IMG/VR virus record: IMGVR_UViG_3300022821_000051
Span: 1-39,121 of that record
DNA from: a virus
DNA length: 39,121 bases
Strand: one strand, 5' to 3'
Made by a program: the position numbers and the translations under genes. Every line of letters starts with the position of its first letter. Position 1 is the stretch's first letter. This document shows positions 22,352-30,673 of the stretch, in pieces. Under the pieces are notes generated by a model. That model saw only the letters and a list, made by a program, of their open reading frames with translations, was not told where the DNA came from and ran no database searches.

Positions 22352-23479
22352 TTATGCAATATTATCTATAAAGCTGTTAAAAGCGTTGTTTCTAAAAATA
22401 AGACATTCATATATTTTCAACATGAATTTCTGCGAATCGTTAGTTTTAGCTAAGTCTTCGTAGGTCATATCTTGTAGAACTCGCATCTCAATAAAATCTG
22501 TATCAAGAAAATAGATTTGCTTTGCTCCTGTAACGTTTGACAGATACATGCTTGGAATTACTGGTATCGGTCCTACCATTGTTTGTAGAACTAAAGCAGC
22601 GCTTACTCCGAATGGTAAGCCTCCTCCCATTGCCATGTCTGATGGCCCGTATCTGAATGTATCAATCATCAAACTTCTTAGATCTTGCACTACTGAACTT
22701 GAAGCAACAGCCAATTTTGGCCTTCCTCCATCATCCCATGCGTATCTAACTGCAGTTTCAATGTCATCGTAAGTTAAAGCCGCAGAACTCAAATCTAATT
22801 GATTTACTGACGCTTGTAATTTTACAATTCCAGAGAATTCTGTTGCTGTTGTTGATGCATCTCCGTTAACGATCAAAGATTCTTCTTTCTCTCTTAGACT
22901 TCTTGCCTTCATTACAACTTCTAATTGTTTTGCATTTGGTGCTCCTGTTGGACTGAATGGGCTTCCTGCTCCTAATCCTGCTCCTGCGCTTTGAAATCCT
23001 TCAAGTATATATGAAGGGTAAGCTGCTTGAGCTTGTCCTGTGATTCTTCCTATCGCATACAAATATTTGATAGATGTAGATTGTCTGTCATAAGTGTCGT
23101 TTGTCTCACTTAATGCAGCATCTTCTGCAGCAGTCACAGCTCCGCCTTTTGCGGTGATTACGTTATAGTCAGCAGTAATTCCTTGATTAGTCACTCTTGG
23201 GATTAACTCTACTAAGGGCGTGAATTTTCTTGTTGTATCAACAATTCTCGGATCTAAGTAGACCGGAATCATTGCATAACCAGCAGTTCCTTCGCCACCT
23301 GTTTGGGTGTTTGCAGCTTTAAAGCCAGCATCGTGAAGATCCTTCAAGTTATTTCTCAAATCTTGTCCTTGCCAAGCGTCCACATATCGTGTTCCGTCTG
23401 ATAAAAGTCCAAAAGATTGAGCATAAGCCCCCTTTAAATCAACTCCCATTGCACTTCCTGTAAAAATTCCTTCTTCCAT
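22352..23479 (-). CDS. Major capsid protein (HK97 fold)
   Basis: 375 residues. A typical HK97-type sequence: an N-terminal arm, the segment MIPVYLDPRIVDTTRKFTPL (about 70-89), LVELIPRVTNQGITADYNVI, an Ala-rich spine helix (LEVVMKARSLREKEESLIVN), and C-terminal SAALVLQTMVGPIPVIPSMY and IYFLDTDFIEMRVLQDM. It follows the protease-scaffold gene with 2 bases between. Together with portal and terminase it fixes the virus as a tailed virus. Probably the most abundant product, followed by a U-tract. Confidence 0.92.
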   Translation of the reverse strand: MEEGIFTGSAMGVDLKGAYAQSFGLLSDGTRYVDAWQGQDLRNNLKDLHDAGFKAANTQTGGEGTAGYAMIPVYLDPRIVDTTRKFTPLVELIPRVTNQGITADYNVITAKGGAVTAAEDAALSETNDTYDRQSTSIKYLYAIGRITGQAQAAYPSYILEGFQSAGAGLGAGSPFSPTGAPNAKQLEVVMKARSLREKEESLIVNGDASTTATEFSGIVKLQASVNQLDLSSAALTYDDIETAVRYAWDDGGRPKLAVASSSVVQDLRSLMIDTFRYGPSDMAMGGGLPFGVSAALVLQTMVGPIPVIPSMYLSNVTGAKQIYFLDTDFIEMRVLQDMTYEDLAKTNDSQKFMLKIYECLIFRNNAFNSFIDNIA

Positions 23480-23481
23480 TT

Positions 23482-23772
23482 TTATTTAAGCATATCTAAA
23501 GGTCCTTGAGATTTCTGTTCTTTTACTTCCTTAGATTGTGGTGTTGCCATAGCTTTGTGAATTGGTTTGCTTCTAAATTCGTTTAACTCTTTTTCTACAG
23601 TTGCCAGTCTATCTTTCAAACTTTTTATTTCTGAAAGTGGTTCTGCAGGTGCCTCAACAGGTTTTTCAACCGGTGCTTCGACAGGAGCTTCTTCTTTGGC
23701 TACTTCTTCAACTACTTCAACAGGTTCTTCTAAAGGTTGTTCTTGAACAGCTTCCTCGTTTTCCTTTTCCAT
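23482..23772 (-). CDS. Nested scaffold protein (internal start)
   Basis: An in-frame ATG at 23772 within the protease-scaffold gene has a strong ribosome site (GGGAGGT, 7 nt spacing) and gives 96 residues starting MEKENEEAVQEQPLEEPVEV, acidic and Pro/Glu rich, with a C-terminal helix and basic tail. The C/Nu3 system of phage lambda (protease plus nested scaffold) is the established parallel. It implies a separate scaffold made in excess of the protease. Confidence 0.65.
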   Translation of the reverse strand: MEKENEEAVQEQPLEEPVEVVEEVAKEEAPVEAPVEKPVEAPAEPLSEIKSLKDRLATVEKELNEFRSKPIHKAMATPQSKEVKEQKSQGPLDMLK

Positions 23773-24525
23773 TATTTTACCTCCCATTGGATTTAATTGT
23801 TTTTCTTTCTCGTATGAGCATTTCTTTTTTGGTTTTTTTTCAACTTCGTCTTCTTCTTCCTCTGGTTCTTTGTGTGGATCTGGTTGAGGTTTTGGTTTCT
23901 TTGATTGGGCCTTAACTTCTAATTTGTTTGCTATCTCTGGGTTTGTTAATTTTTCACGCTTGTATTCTTCTACTGCGTCCATGCTTTTCATAAACACCTC
24001 ATTTATCTGTGCCTTTGTGTTGCAAGGGTTCCCTGTTAAAGCTACATTCAATAATCTTACATCATCTAAAAATCTTATTTTTTCTCCATCAACAATTTCT
24101 TCTTTGATTTCTGTTGGGATGAAAGCAATAGAATAAGCGTCTAAGAATTTGTTCACAACATTCCCTCGAACCTTTTCAAAAGATTCATTAAATCTGTTTA
24201 AAACACTTTTAACTCTCAATCCAAAATTATTATCTGAAACTTGTTCAATTATTGCATCGGATAATCTTCCTACTGGGATTTTTGTTTTGTTGATCTCTTG
24301 CTGTTCTTTTGTTTCTCCCCGGAATGCCTCATGTTCTAAATCTAATTTTATGTTTCTGTCCATGATTTGGGCCTTCATTGATTCAAGACATTTTTTTGTC
24401 ACAACATCATTTACTAAATCTTTATGAGTTGTAGAAATAAAGCCCTCCATGGAGATTTCCTCTCCTTCAAGTGTGTCTTTCACAACAACATTAAAAGGCA
24501 TTGTGAATCTAAATTCGTTTTCCAT
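23482..24525 (-). CDS. Prohead protease with C-terminal scaffold
   Basis: 347 residues. The N-terminal ~180 residues are a herpes/HK97-type serine protease: opening FISTTHKDLVNDVVTKKCLE, DLEHEAFRGE (about 61-70, catalytic His), DAYSIAFIPTEI (about 129-140, catalytic Ser) and LLNVALTGNPCN. A Lys/Glu/Pro linker (about 205-245) leads to an acidic scaffold region (EEPVEVVEEVAKEEAPVEAP) with a helix. Preceded by a late-type promoter at 24546-24571. Confidence 0.9.
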   Translation of the reverse strand: MENEFRFTMPFNVVVKDTLEGEEISMEGFISTTHKDLVNDVVTKKCLESMKAQIMDRNIKLDLEHEAFRGETKEQQEINKTKIPVGRLSDAIIEQVSDNNFGLRVKSVLNRFNESFEKVRGNVVNKFLDAYSIAFIPTEIKEEIVDGEKIRFLDDVRLLNVALTGNPCNTKAQINEVFMKSMDAVEEYKREKLTNPEIANKLEVKAQSKKPKPQPDPHKEPEEEEDEVEKKPKKKCSYEKEKQLNPMGGKIMEKENEEAVQEQPLEEPVEVVEEVAKEEAPVEAPVEKPVEAPAEPLSEIKSLKDRLATVEKELNEFRSKPIHKAMATPQSKEVKEQKSQGPLDMLK

Positions 24526-24545
24526 TAATAATAAGATACAAGAAT

Positions 24546-24571
24546 AAGTTTTAAAGGTTCTTATCCAAATT
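24546..24571 (-). promoter_or_regulatory. Late-type promoter of the protease gene
   Basis: Minus-strand AATTTGGATAAGAACCTTTA then AAACTT; 24 of 26 bases match 26907-26932. TTTAAAA serves as TATA with an upstream purine-rich BRE-like part. Start of the gene lies about 25-40 nt downstream. Different in sequence from the P1-P4 group. Confidence 0.65.
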
Positions 24572-24576
24572 TGAGG

Positions 24577-26832
24577 TTATTTTTTTTCATTTGGAATATA
24601 AACAGCTGAACTTCTGCAGTTGACATGACTCGGAGGGGCTGTTCCTTCCCATCCTGTTATGCTATCTTTAAATTTTCCATTAATTCCAACTACTTGGCCA
24701 TTTAATCTTTTACAGATTCCGCTTGTTCTATCATCAATGTGTGAAGACCATTGTTTTACGAAGTCCTCTCCGCTTTCCTTAACTGCTAATAATCTTCCCT
24801 GGTTCTCTGCCCTATTGGATTCAGTTCGAGCAATCATATCTCCTCTTGTTTTTCCAACATCAAAAACTTTAGTAACTCTCTCATTCAATTTTGTAAGGCT
24901 TTCTCCATTAATAATTCCTCTCTGTAATTCTTGCCTGAGCTTATCTTTCACATCTTTGGTCATTCCTTTAATATTATCAAAAGTATACTCTTGTAAGAAT
25001 TTTACTGCTCCAGTGTTTATCATTAAATTTCTATCCAATTGCTTTTCGGATTTTTCCCAGCCTTCTTCAAATAGATCCTTAATCATCAAATCACTTAAAC
25101 TTTTTATCCCCTCGAATGTTACTAAAACTTCAACAGCCTTTGCGAGATCTTCCACTGCCTTAATTCCGACTATCTTGCTCTGGCCCATTTCTTTTTCTAA
25201 AAGAGCTTTCACTTTCTTTTCGTTTTTACTCATCCATACTGTGATTGATTTGTTTAATTTATCTCCAGTCATTTGCTCGCCTTCCTTTGGAAATAAAACC
25301 TCTTGACTATTAAGCTCTTTTTCTTCTTTCTTTGGCTTAGGTTTTTCTTGTTCAGGTTTTAATCTTGATTGAAGTTTAGATCTCTTATCATTGTCTGCTT
25401 GTTCCTGCTCCTGTGGATTTCCAAAATTAATATTATTTCCTTGCCCTCTTTTTGGATCGTCGTCTCCCCATTCGACTTCATCTAATCCTTCTTCGGCTCT
25501 AACTTCATTTACTGTCTTTAGTCCGATGTCTGTCTGTAATTTGTAAAGATTTGCTTTTTTGGTTTCTTCCTCAACATCAAACATTTTATATTTGTATTTG
25601 ATTCCCTCATAGCCAAATTCACTAATAACTTCCTTGTTCATCTTGTATTCAATCATTCTCAATAATGGGTTGATTGCTCTCTTTCTAAAAATATTTGATT
25701 GAACTATTTGATTTGCCATTCCTTTTGCGTCATCTGAGTATCCTAATTCTGTTGGAGTAACTCCATAGCAAGCCCACACGATCTTTGCCCACCATTTTTG
25801 GCCCTCTAATAATTGAAGTTCTGCATTTGAATATCCAAATTTCTCAAACTTTGGGATCTTACCCACAATAGGCAATTTATGGAACACTTTTTTCCAGTTC
25901 CCTGCTGAGTCTTTTTGCCTTTGGACTTCCATCCATTGTTTTTTGAATTGCTTTATTTCATCTGCGGTTGAACCTTCCAATGCCAACACTCCCTGGGGTA
26001 TTTCATTTTCATTAAAATAAGATAAATTATGTTCGATTGCATAAACTAAGGTTTGGATTGTGTCTGCTAAGTTCTCCACTGGTGACTTTCCGTATATGTT
26101 GTCTGTTCGGCAGTTTTTTTCAAAATAAACAACTTCCCTCTTTCCGAATGGGATTGGTCTTGCGCCTGTAACCCAACCATACTGAAAATATGCCGCCTTT
26201 TCTCTTGCATCCTCTGGATTGATTAATCCTGGCCCATTAAGAATTGATGGCAAGACTTGATTCGCGTTCATTGGATCTGTTGTTCCTAATGCGTCAACTC
26301 CACTGCTTATTGATTCAAAAATAAAATCTTCTCGGTTGGTCATCATTCCGTGTAAGTCTGGATTCTTTGTGAATGTGATTCCATCTCTCGCAACAATTTC
26401 AACCATTTCTTCTTTGGCATTAAAAACTTTAATAAGCACACCAGAATCTACCTCTAAAACATCTCGAATAAATAATCTTTGAATCTGGTCCCAGCTTTCT
26501 TTATTTGTATTTGGGTTCTCAAAAAAATCTTTTACATGCTGAACTTCTTTTTCTTTACTTTCAACTGGATTGCCGTTTTCATCCTCTGCAACAATATTCC
26601 AAGGGATTGCGCAGATTTCATCAATAATTGTTGAGATACACATTTCTACAAATGGTGTCGCTGCTAATCTTCTTATAGTTGGTAAGTCAACATATCTGGG
26701 GTAACCATACGGAGGTTTATAAAAAAAGTTTGGGATTACTGCTTTCTGTAATCCATCTCTTGTTCGTTCACTTACTTGATCTACTGGGGGAACTGTTTTG
26801 TCCTCCTTCTTTTTGAAAAAATTGAATGCCAT
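24577..26832 (-). CDS. Portal protein fused to MuF-like head domain
   Basis: 751 residues from MAFNFFKKKEDKTVPPVDQV; an ORF reaches a TTG at 26874 but this part looks like leader. The N-terminal ~480 residues are a portal (YPRYVDLPTIRRLAATPFVE, VIAIEHNL-type helix, WAKIVWACYGVTPTELGYSD, NIFRKRAINPLLRMIEYKMN). After a charged linker comes a MuF-type domain (about 640-750: MIARTESNRAENQGRLLAVK, WSSHIDDRTSGICKRLNGQ, PPSHVNCRSS). The fusion of portal and minor head protein is known in some siphoviruses. Placed after the large terminase. Confidence 0.9.
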   Translation of the reverse strand: MAFNFFKKKEDKTVPPVDQVSERTRDGLQKAVIPNFFYKPPYGYPRYVDLPTIRRLAATPFVEMCISTIIDEICAIPWNIVAEDENGNPVESKEKEVQHVKDFFENPNTNKESWDQIQRLFIRDVLEVDSGVLIKVFNAKEEMVEIVARDGITFTKNPDLHGMMTNREDFIFESISSGVDALGTTDPMNANQVLPSILNGPGLINPEDAREKAAYFQYGWVTGARPIPFGKREVVYFEKNCRTDNIYGKSPVENLADTIQTLVYAIEHNLSYFNENEIPQGVLALEGSTADEIKQFKKQWMEVQRQKDSAGNWKKVFHKLPIVGKIPKFEKFGYSNAELQLLEGQKWWAKIVWACYGVTPTELGYSDDAKGMANQIVQSNIFRKRAINPLLRMIEYKMNKEVISEFGYEGIKYKYKMFDVEEETKKANLYKLQTDIGLKTVNEVRAEEGLDEVEWGDDDPKRGQGNNINFGNPQEQEQADNDKRSKLQSRLKPEQEKPKPKKEEKELNSQEVLFPKEGEQMTGDKLNKSITVWMSKNEKKVKALLEKEMGQSKIVGIKAVEDLAKAVEVLVTFEGIKSLSDLMIKDLFEEGWEKSEKQLDRNLMINTGAVKFLQEYTFDNIKGMTKDVKDKLRQELQRGIINGESLTKLNERVTKVFDVGKTRGDMIARTESNRAENQGRLLAVKESGEDFVKQWSSHIDDRTSGICKRLNGQVVGINGKFKDSITGWEGTAPPSHVNCRSSAVYIPNEKK

Positions 26833-26906
26833 GATCGTGAGGTATTGACAGCTGAGCCGTAACCCAGCCATCAAGACTTTGCAAGATAATATAATAATAG
26901 CCTTTC

Positions 26907-26932
26907 AAGTTTTAAATGTTCTTATTCAAATT
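26907..26932 (-). promoter_or_regulatory. Late-type promoter of the portal gene
   Basis: Minus-strand AATTTGAATAAGAACATTTA then AAACTT, nearly identical to 24546-24571. It predicts transcription start around 26888 and a leader of about 55 nt carrying a hairpin GCTGGG/CTCAGC (26851-26868). No ribosome site precedes the ATG. Confidence 0.65.
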
Positions 26933-26937
26933 AAATA

Positions 26938-28278
26938 TTAAACAAAATCAAAAACCAGCTTATTTGGGTTGATTTCAAAATACATTCTCATCATGAACAT
27001 ATCTCCGACATCTGTTGAACGCCCGATATTTTCTTTTATCTCATCCTTTGGAATCACATTTAAGGGCACATCTTTCCCGGGATCCTTTTGTTTGATTTGC
27101 TCCAAGTCCTCAATTAATAATTCTCTGGTCTCAACTTTTAAATCTCTCGTGATTCCGATTAATCCTGAATTGACGTGGTTTGCTAATTCGAACCAGCACT
27201 GCGCTTTTAGGTTTTTATAATTGTGCAGAACTTTTTCGTCATCTGTTTCCTTCTTCTTTTTGATTGGGGTTGAGTTTGCCACAAATCCCTTAACTCCATC
27301 TAAGTCCTTCACTAACCCAAATCCAACACCATCTTCATCAATTATGCAATGGCTCCTGGAGATTTCTCTGTCTGTTAGAATCTTATCTAACTCTGTGCTC
27401 GATATGTTATTCATCACAATCACTTCCACACAGAATAATCCTTCCCAAATTCCTATGACTGTCTTATCTCGGCCTCTCCCTGCAACATCCACCACACAGC
27501 GTTTTTCTCCTTTCTCAGGGCTATTTGTGAAGATGTCCATGATTGAGTCATAATTAAATAATTTTGTTGGATCATCATCATATTCGAAGTTACCATATAA
27601 AAGTCTCTCCTTGGAGATCTTGTCCAACTTCTTTAAATTCTCGATGTAATAGGGAGAAATAAACGGATTATCTACCACTAATGCTGGAATGAACTTTCTA
27701 TATTCTTTAATGGATCCATCTTTGCTTGGCTTGTAGAATTCAAAATAAAGGAAATTCTTGGCTGGATTGCTCGCAATTAAAAGTTTTGGGATTAGTCCGA
27801 ACTCATCTAATTTAAATCTTAACCGGCTCATTACAATATTCTTTGCCTTGACTGTGATCTGGCTTGCTTCATCAATAAATGCTCCTGTGAATTCTGTGGA
27901 CCCTAAACTATCAAACTCTGGATCACTTGGATAAGCAAATAAATCTTTTAAATAAACTGTCGAACCATTCCAAAATTTAAGGCATCCTTCCATGGCATTG
28001 TATTTGTAGTCTACATTAATCTTTAAACCAAATTCTCTACACACTTGAAAAAATGTCAATAATGTCGATTCTTTTAATGATTTTAAAACTGCTCGGCCCA
28101 TCAGCCATCTGCTTCCGGGGTATTGAATACAATTAATAATCAACCAGACGCATCCTAAGTAAGACTTTCCTCCGCCTGCTCCTCCGCCATAAAATATCTC
28201 TGTATGGATTCTATTCTGAAGAACTTCCAGCGCCTGTTCCTGTCTCTTGCTCGGTTTCCACTTTATTGTTATCATCAT
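26938..28278 (-). CDS. Terminase large subunit
   Basis: 446 residues. ATPase part: Walker A GGGAGGGKS (31-39), Walker B with catalytic carboxylate GAFIDEASQ (about 132-140), and motif III IASNP. Nuclease part (RNase H fold): VVDVAGRGRDKT, CIIDEDGVGFG and STDVGDMFMM provide the metal-binding Asp residues. Drives DNA packaging at the portal. The ATG lies inside the 3' end of the small subunit gene (68-base overlap). Full length for the family. Confidence 0.95.
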   Translation of the reverse strand: MMITIKWKPSKRQEQALEVLQNRIHTEIFYGGGAGGGKSYLGCVWLIINCIQYPGSRWLMGRAVLKSLKESTLLTFFQVCREFGLKINVDYKYNAMEGCLKFWNGSTVYLKDLFAYPSDPEFDSLGSTEFTGAFIDEASQITVKAKNIVMSRLRFKLDEFGLIPKLLIASNPAKNFLYFEFYKPSKDGSIKEYRKFIPALVVDNPFISPYYIENLKKLDKISKERLLYGNFEYDDDPTKLFNYDSIMDIFTNSPEKGEKRCVVDVAGRGRDKTVIGIWEGLFCVEVIVMNNISSTELDKILTDREISRSHCIIDEDGVGFGLVKDLDGVKGFVANSTPIKKKKETDDEKVLHNYKNLKAQCWFELANHVNSGLIGITRDLKVETRELLIEDLEQIKQKDPGKDVPLNVIPKDEIKENIGRSTDVGDMFMMRMYFEINPNKLVFDFV

Positions 28279-28630
28279 CAGCCTTTTCGATTAGGATTCT
28301 TTTTCTTTGGTCGTTTATGTCAACTTCTTTTCTCTCGAAGTATCCCCTGTCTTTGTTTTTAGTCTTATTAAAAAATATTGTTGCAGAACTATTCCCATCT
28401 TTCATTAATTTTAATAATAAATGCTCTCCAAAATCTTTTAATTCATATTTTGCCTCATTTACAAAATAATTATAATTTTCATCTTCTCTTAACCACCTAT
28501 AATGGGTTTCTCTGCTAATCCCCACTTGGCTACATGCGTTAGAAACAATCCCCAATGCAGTATTTAATGCTTTAATCATTAAGGCTTTCTTGCCTCTTGG
28601 TTTTATGTGCTTTTTGTCATCTTTTGTCAT
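28211..28630 (-). CDS. Terminase small subunit
   Basis: 139 residues. N-terminal HTH (ALGIVSNACSQVGISRETHY, about 27-46) and the typical following WLREDENYNYFVNEAKYEL and HLLLKLMKDGNSSATIFFNK pattern of phage small terminases; an acidic/Gly-Ser tail ends it. Recognises the packaging site and delivers DNA to the large subunit. ATGA overlap with the cytosine methylase gene upstream. The packaging site itself could not be located. Confidence 0.85.
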   Translation of the reverse strand: MTKDDKKHIKPRGKKALMIKALNTALGIVSNACSQVGISRETHYRWLREDENYNYFVNEAKYELKDFGEHLLLKLMKDGNSSATIFFNKTKNKDRGYFERKEVDINDQRKRILIEKADDDNNKVETEQETGTGAGSSSE

Positions 28631-30417
28631 ATCAATTTCTCCGCGATGGCTTTAATTACATTGACCGTAACTGCATTTCCCATCATTTTATATCTTTGAG
28701 TGTCTGAAAAACCAAAAGTATATCCAAACCTTGATTTAATCTTCAATTTCAATGAATTGTTTATCTTTGTTTCTTTTTGAATGCACCCAATTATGGCACT
28801 TATTACATAAGAGAATGAGATTCTCCACTTTGAATCTGAATTTTTTATATTCAAATGGTTTGATGTGATGTATTTCAAATGTCCTCTGAGTGTGATTAAA
28901 TCTTTCTTTACATCTTTGGCAGGTTGCATCATCTCGTTTCCAAATAACTTTACGAATATCTTTCCATTCTTTACTTGAATCAAAGACTCCTCGTTCTGAA
29001 GTAATTCCTCCTTTCCAAGATTTATTATTTTCTCGCATATTGAATTTATGCCAACAATCATTTGAGCAAAATCTTCTTTCTTTATATGTTGGAGAAACGA
29101 GTCTTGGCTTTCCACATAATTCACAAATTCTAATGATTTTTCTTGATTGTTTATCACTATTTTTTCTTCCTCGCAATTTATAAGCACATTCTCTTGAACA
29201 GGTTTGTTTATTTCTTGTTTCAAATTCCTTTCCACAGATGACACATTTTTGTTTATGTCTTCTTTTTCTACATTCCCAGCAACACTTAGCAACTTGAGAT
29301 TTTGGCTTTCCACATTTACATAACTCTTTTGAAGGTCTAATTGGCATATATTATCTTGAATTTGTAGGTTTATATAACTTTCGTATTGAGGAAATCCTTG
29401 TAGTCTTTCGCATTCTGTTGGAGTTAGTCTTCTTATTTTCATTTGTTCTTTTATCTTTGGACTCCAATTATTAAGAGGGCAGATTACACCTTTTTCTCCA
29501 TACACTCTGTTTGCTTGCCCAATTTCTGGTCTGGAGTCGTTTGTATCATATCCTATTGCTACTTTTGTCATAACTCCTCCGCCTGTTCCTGTTGGGATTG
29601 TTGGGCTGATTCCTTCTGTTCCATAGACTCTCCTAATAGATTCATTTCTTTTTCTCCAAGTTTCGCTATTGAGGTTTCCGATAACTTCAATACTTTTGAT
29701 ATATTCTTTTGAACTCCCTTGCCTTCCGATTGCTTCGGTGAGTGTGGGATGGACAACCCCTTCTGAATTAAATTGTTGCTCTGTTTCTCTGAAAGGTAAT
29801 ATTTCTGGTCGGGGTTCTCCTCTAAGACTTCCGATAATGAATACCCTCTCTCTGTTCTGGGGAACTCCGAAAAATTTGCTGTTAAGAACCATCCATTGAG
29901 TTCTATACCCCAATTCTTCCAGCGTTTGAATAATGACTTTGAAAGTTTCCCCTTTGTTGTGATTGAGTAACCCTTTGACATTTTCAAGGAGTATAAGTTT
30001 AGGTCTTTTAATTTTAAGAATTCTTGCAACCTCAAAAAACATAGTCCCTCTGGTATCTTCGAAGCCTCGCCGTTTTCCAGCGATTGAGAATGCTTGACAA
30101 GGAAATCCTCCACACAACATATCAAAGTCTGGTAATTCATTTGGATCGATCTTTGTGCAGTCTCCCCAATTTTTAACTGATGGGAACTTTTTGTTGAGGA
30201 GTTCACTTGCGTATTTGTCAATTTCGGAACACCCAATGCAACGAAATGTGGACTTCTGTCCAGTGAAAAACAATGTTCCTTGCTCTTTAGAAGTCCTGTT
30301 CCCCCTTTCCCTGTCTTGCTGGATCTCGGAAAGTGATTTAAGATTATTGGCTCCAAGTCCAAGTTCAAATCCTCCGACTCCTGAGAACATTGAGAAGTAT
30401 CTGATTTCATTTGTCAT
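28627..30417 (-). CDS. DNA cytosine-5 methyltransferase interrupted by an HNH insertion
   Basis: 596 residues. Motif I FSGVGGFELGL (10-20), motif IV GGFPCQAFSIAG (Cys nucleophile near 106), motif VI ENVKG, motif VIII QNRERVF, the recognition part, then motif IX RRLTPTECERLQGFP (about 330-344) and motif X SDTQRYKMMGNAV (about 570-582). These two normally lie close together, but here about 220 codons (29385-28726) intervene, housing an HNH gene in another frame. The methylase frame stays open through it. Solitary methylase, no restriction partner. The small terminase follows. Confidence 0.9.
   Translation of the reverse strand: MTNEIRYFSMFSGVGGFELGLGANNLKSLSEIQQDRERGNRTSKEQGTLFFTGQKSTFRCIGCSEIDKYASELLNKKFPSVKNWGDCTKIDPNELPDFDMLCGGFPCQAFSIAGKRRGFEDTRGTMFFEVARILKIKRPKLILLENVKGLLNHNKGETFKVIIQTLEELGYRTQWMVLNSKFFGVPQNRERVFIIGSLRGEPRPEILPFRETEQQFNSEGVVHPTLTEAIGRQGSSKEYIKSIEVIGNLNSETWRKRNESIRRVYGTEGISPTIPTGTGGGVMTKVAIGYDTNDSRPEIGQANRVYGEKGVICPLNNWSPKIKEQMKIRRLTPTECERLQGFPQYESYINLQIQDNICQLDLQKSYVNVESQNLKLLSVAGNVEKEDINKNVSSVERNLKQEINKPVQENVLINCEEEKIVINNQEKSLEFVNYVESQDSFLQHIKKEDFAQMIVGINSICEKIINLGKEELLQNEESLIQVKNGKIFVKLFGNEMMQPAKDVKKDLITLRGHLKYITSNHLNIKNSDSKWRISFSYVISAIIGCIQKETKINNSLKLKIKSRFGYTFGFSDTQRYKMMGNAVTVNVIKAIAEKLI
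28736..29347 (-). CDS. HNH endonuclease overprinted inside the methylase gene
   Basis: 203 residues in a frame different from the methylase: several CxxC zinc fingers (CGKPKSQVAKCCWEC, CVICGKEFETRNKQTCSREC, ICELCGKPRL, CSNDCW), the linker NNKSWKGGIT, and an HNH core (ATCQRCKERF, FEIHHIKPFE, LILLCNKCHNWVH). Same architecture as the 8002-8565 nuclease. It covers nearly all of the insertion that separates methylase motifs IX and X. Likely a homing-type nuclease that inserts at a conserved site. Confidence 0.9.
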   Translation of the reverse strand: MPIRPSKELCKCGKPKSQVAKCCWECRKRRHKQKCVICGKEFETRNKQTCSRECAYKLRGRKNSDKQSRKIIRICELCGKPRLVSPTYKERRFCSNDCWHKFNMRENNKSWKGGITSERGVFDSSKEWKDIRKVIWKRDDATCQRCKERFNHTQRTFEIHHIKPFEYKKFRFKVENLILLCNKCHNWVHSKRNKDKQFIEIED

Positions 30418-30673
30418 TTTTCACTCCAAATTGTGTATTTTTGTCAACTTTGTCCACTTTTACTCGCAAATCCGACCGCGCAACTTGACAATTATGTTCT
30501 ATTTTGTCGAAAAGTCTCCCAATCATGCCCTCTATTTGGTTTATTCTATCCTTTTTGTGTGAATTAAACTCCTTTTTCACAACAAATGGCATAAAAATAC
30601 ATTCTGGTTCTTCTTCATCTAAGCTTAAATTAAATTCTTCTTTTGTCCAATCAAACTTCCAATCACTATTCAT
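30407..30673 (-). CDS. Hypothetical protein, 88 aa
   Basis: Starts MNSDWKFDWTKEEFNLSLDE at 30673, fixed by ATGA overlap with the adenine methylase. Acidic N-terminus then a helical, charged C-terminus (NQIEGMIGRLFDKIEHNCQV). No family is recognised. It lies between the two methylase genes and overlaps the start of the cytosine methylase by 11 bases. It may be an accessory of the methylases, but nothing in the sequence shows it. Confidence 0.65.
   Translation of the reverse strand: MNSDWKFDWTKEEFNLSLDEEEPECIFMPFVVKKEFNSHKKDRINQIEGMIGRLFDKIEHNCQVARSDLRVKVDKVDKNTQFGVKNDK

Noticed and set aside
24659-25306. 215-aa ORF on the plus strand
   Set aside because: Antisense to the portal gene, with no ribosome site and no recognisable domain.
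28726-29385. Group I or group II self-splicing intron in the methylase
   Set aside because: Only about 48 nt remain outside the HNH gene, too few for a ribozyme core, and no conserved P7/P3 sequences were seen.
29568-30410. 280-aa ORF on the minus strand
   Set aside because: It lies in another frame of the methylase catalytic region, whose motifs I-VIII are intact. The composition is that of a shadow ORF.
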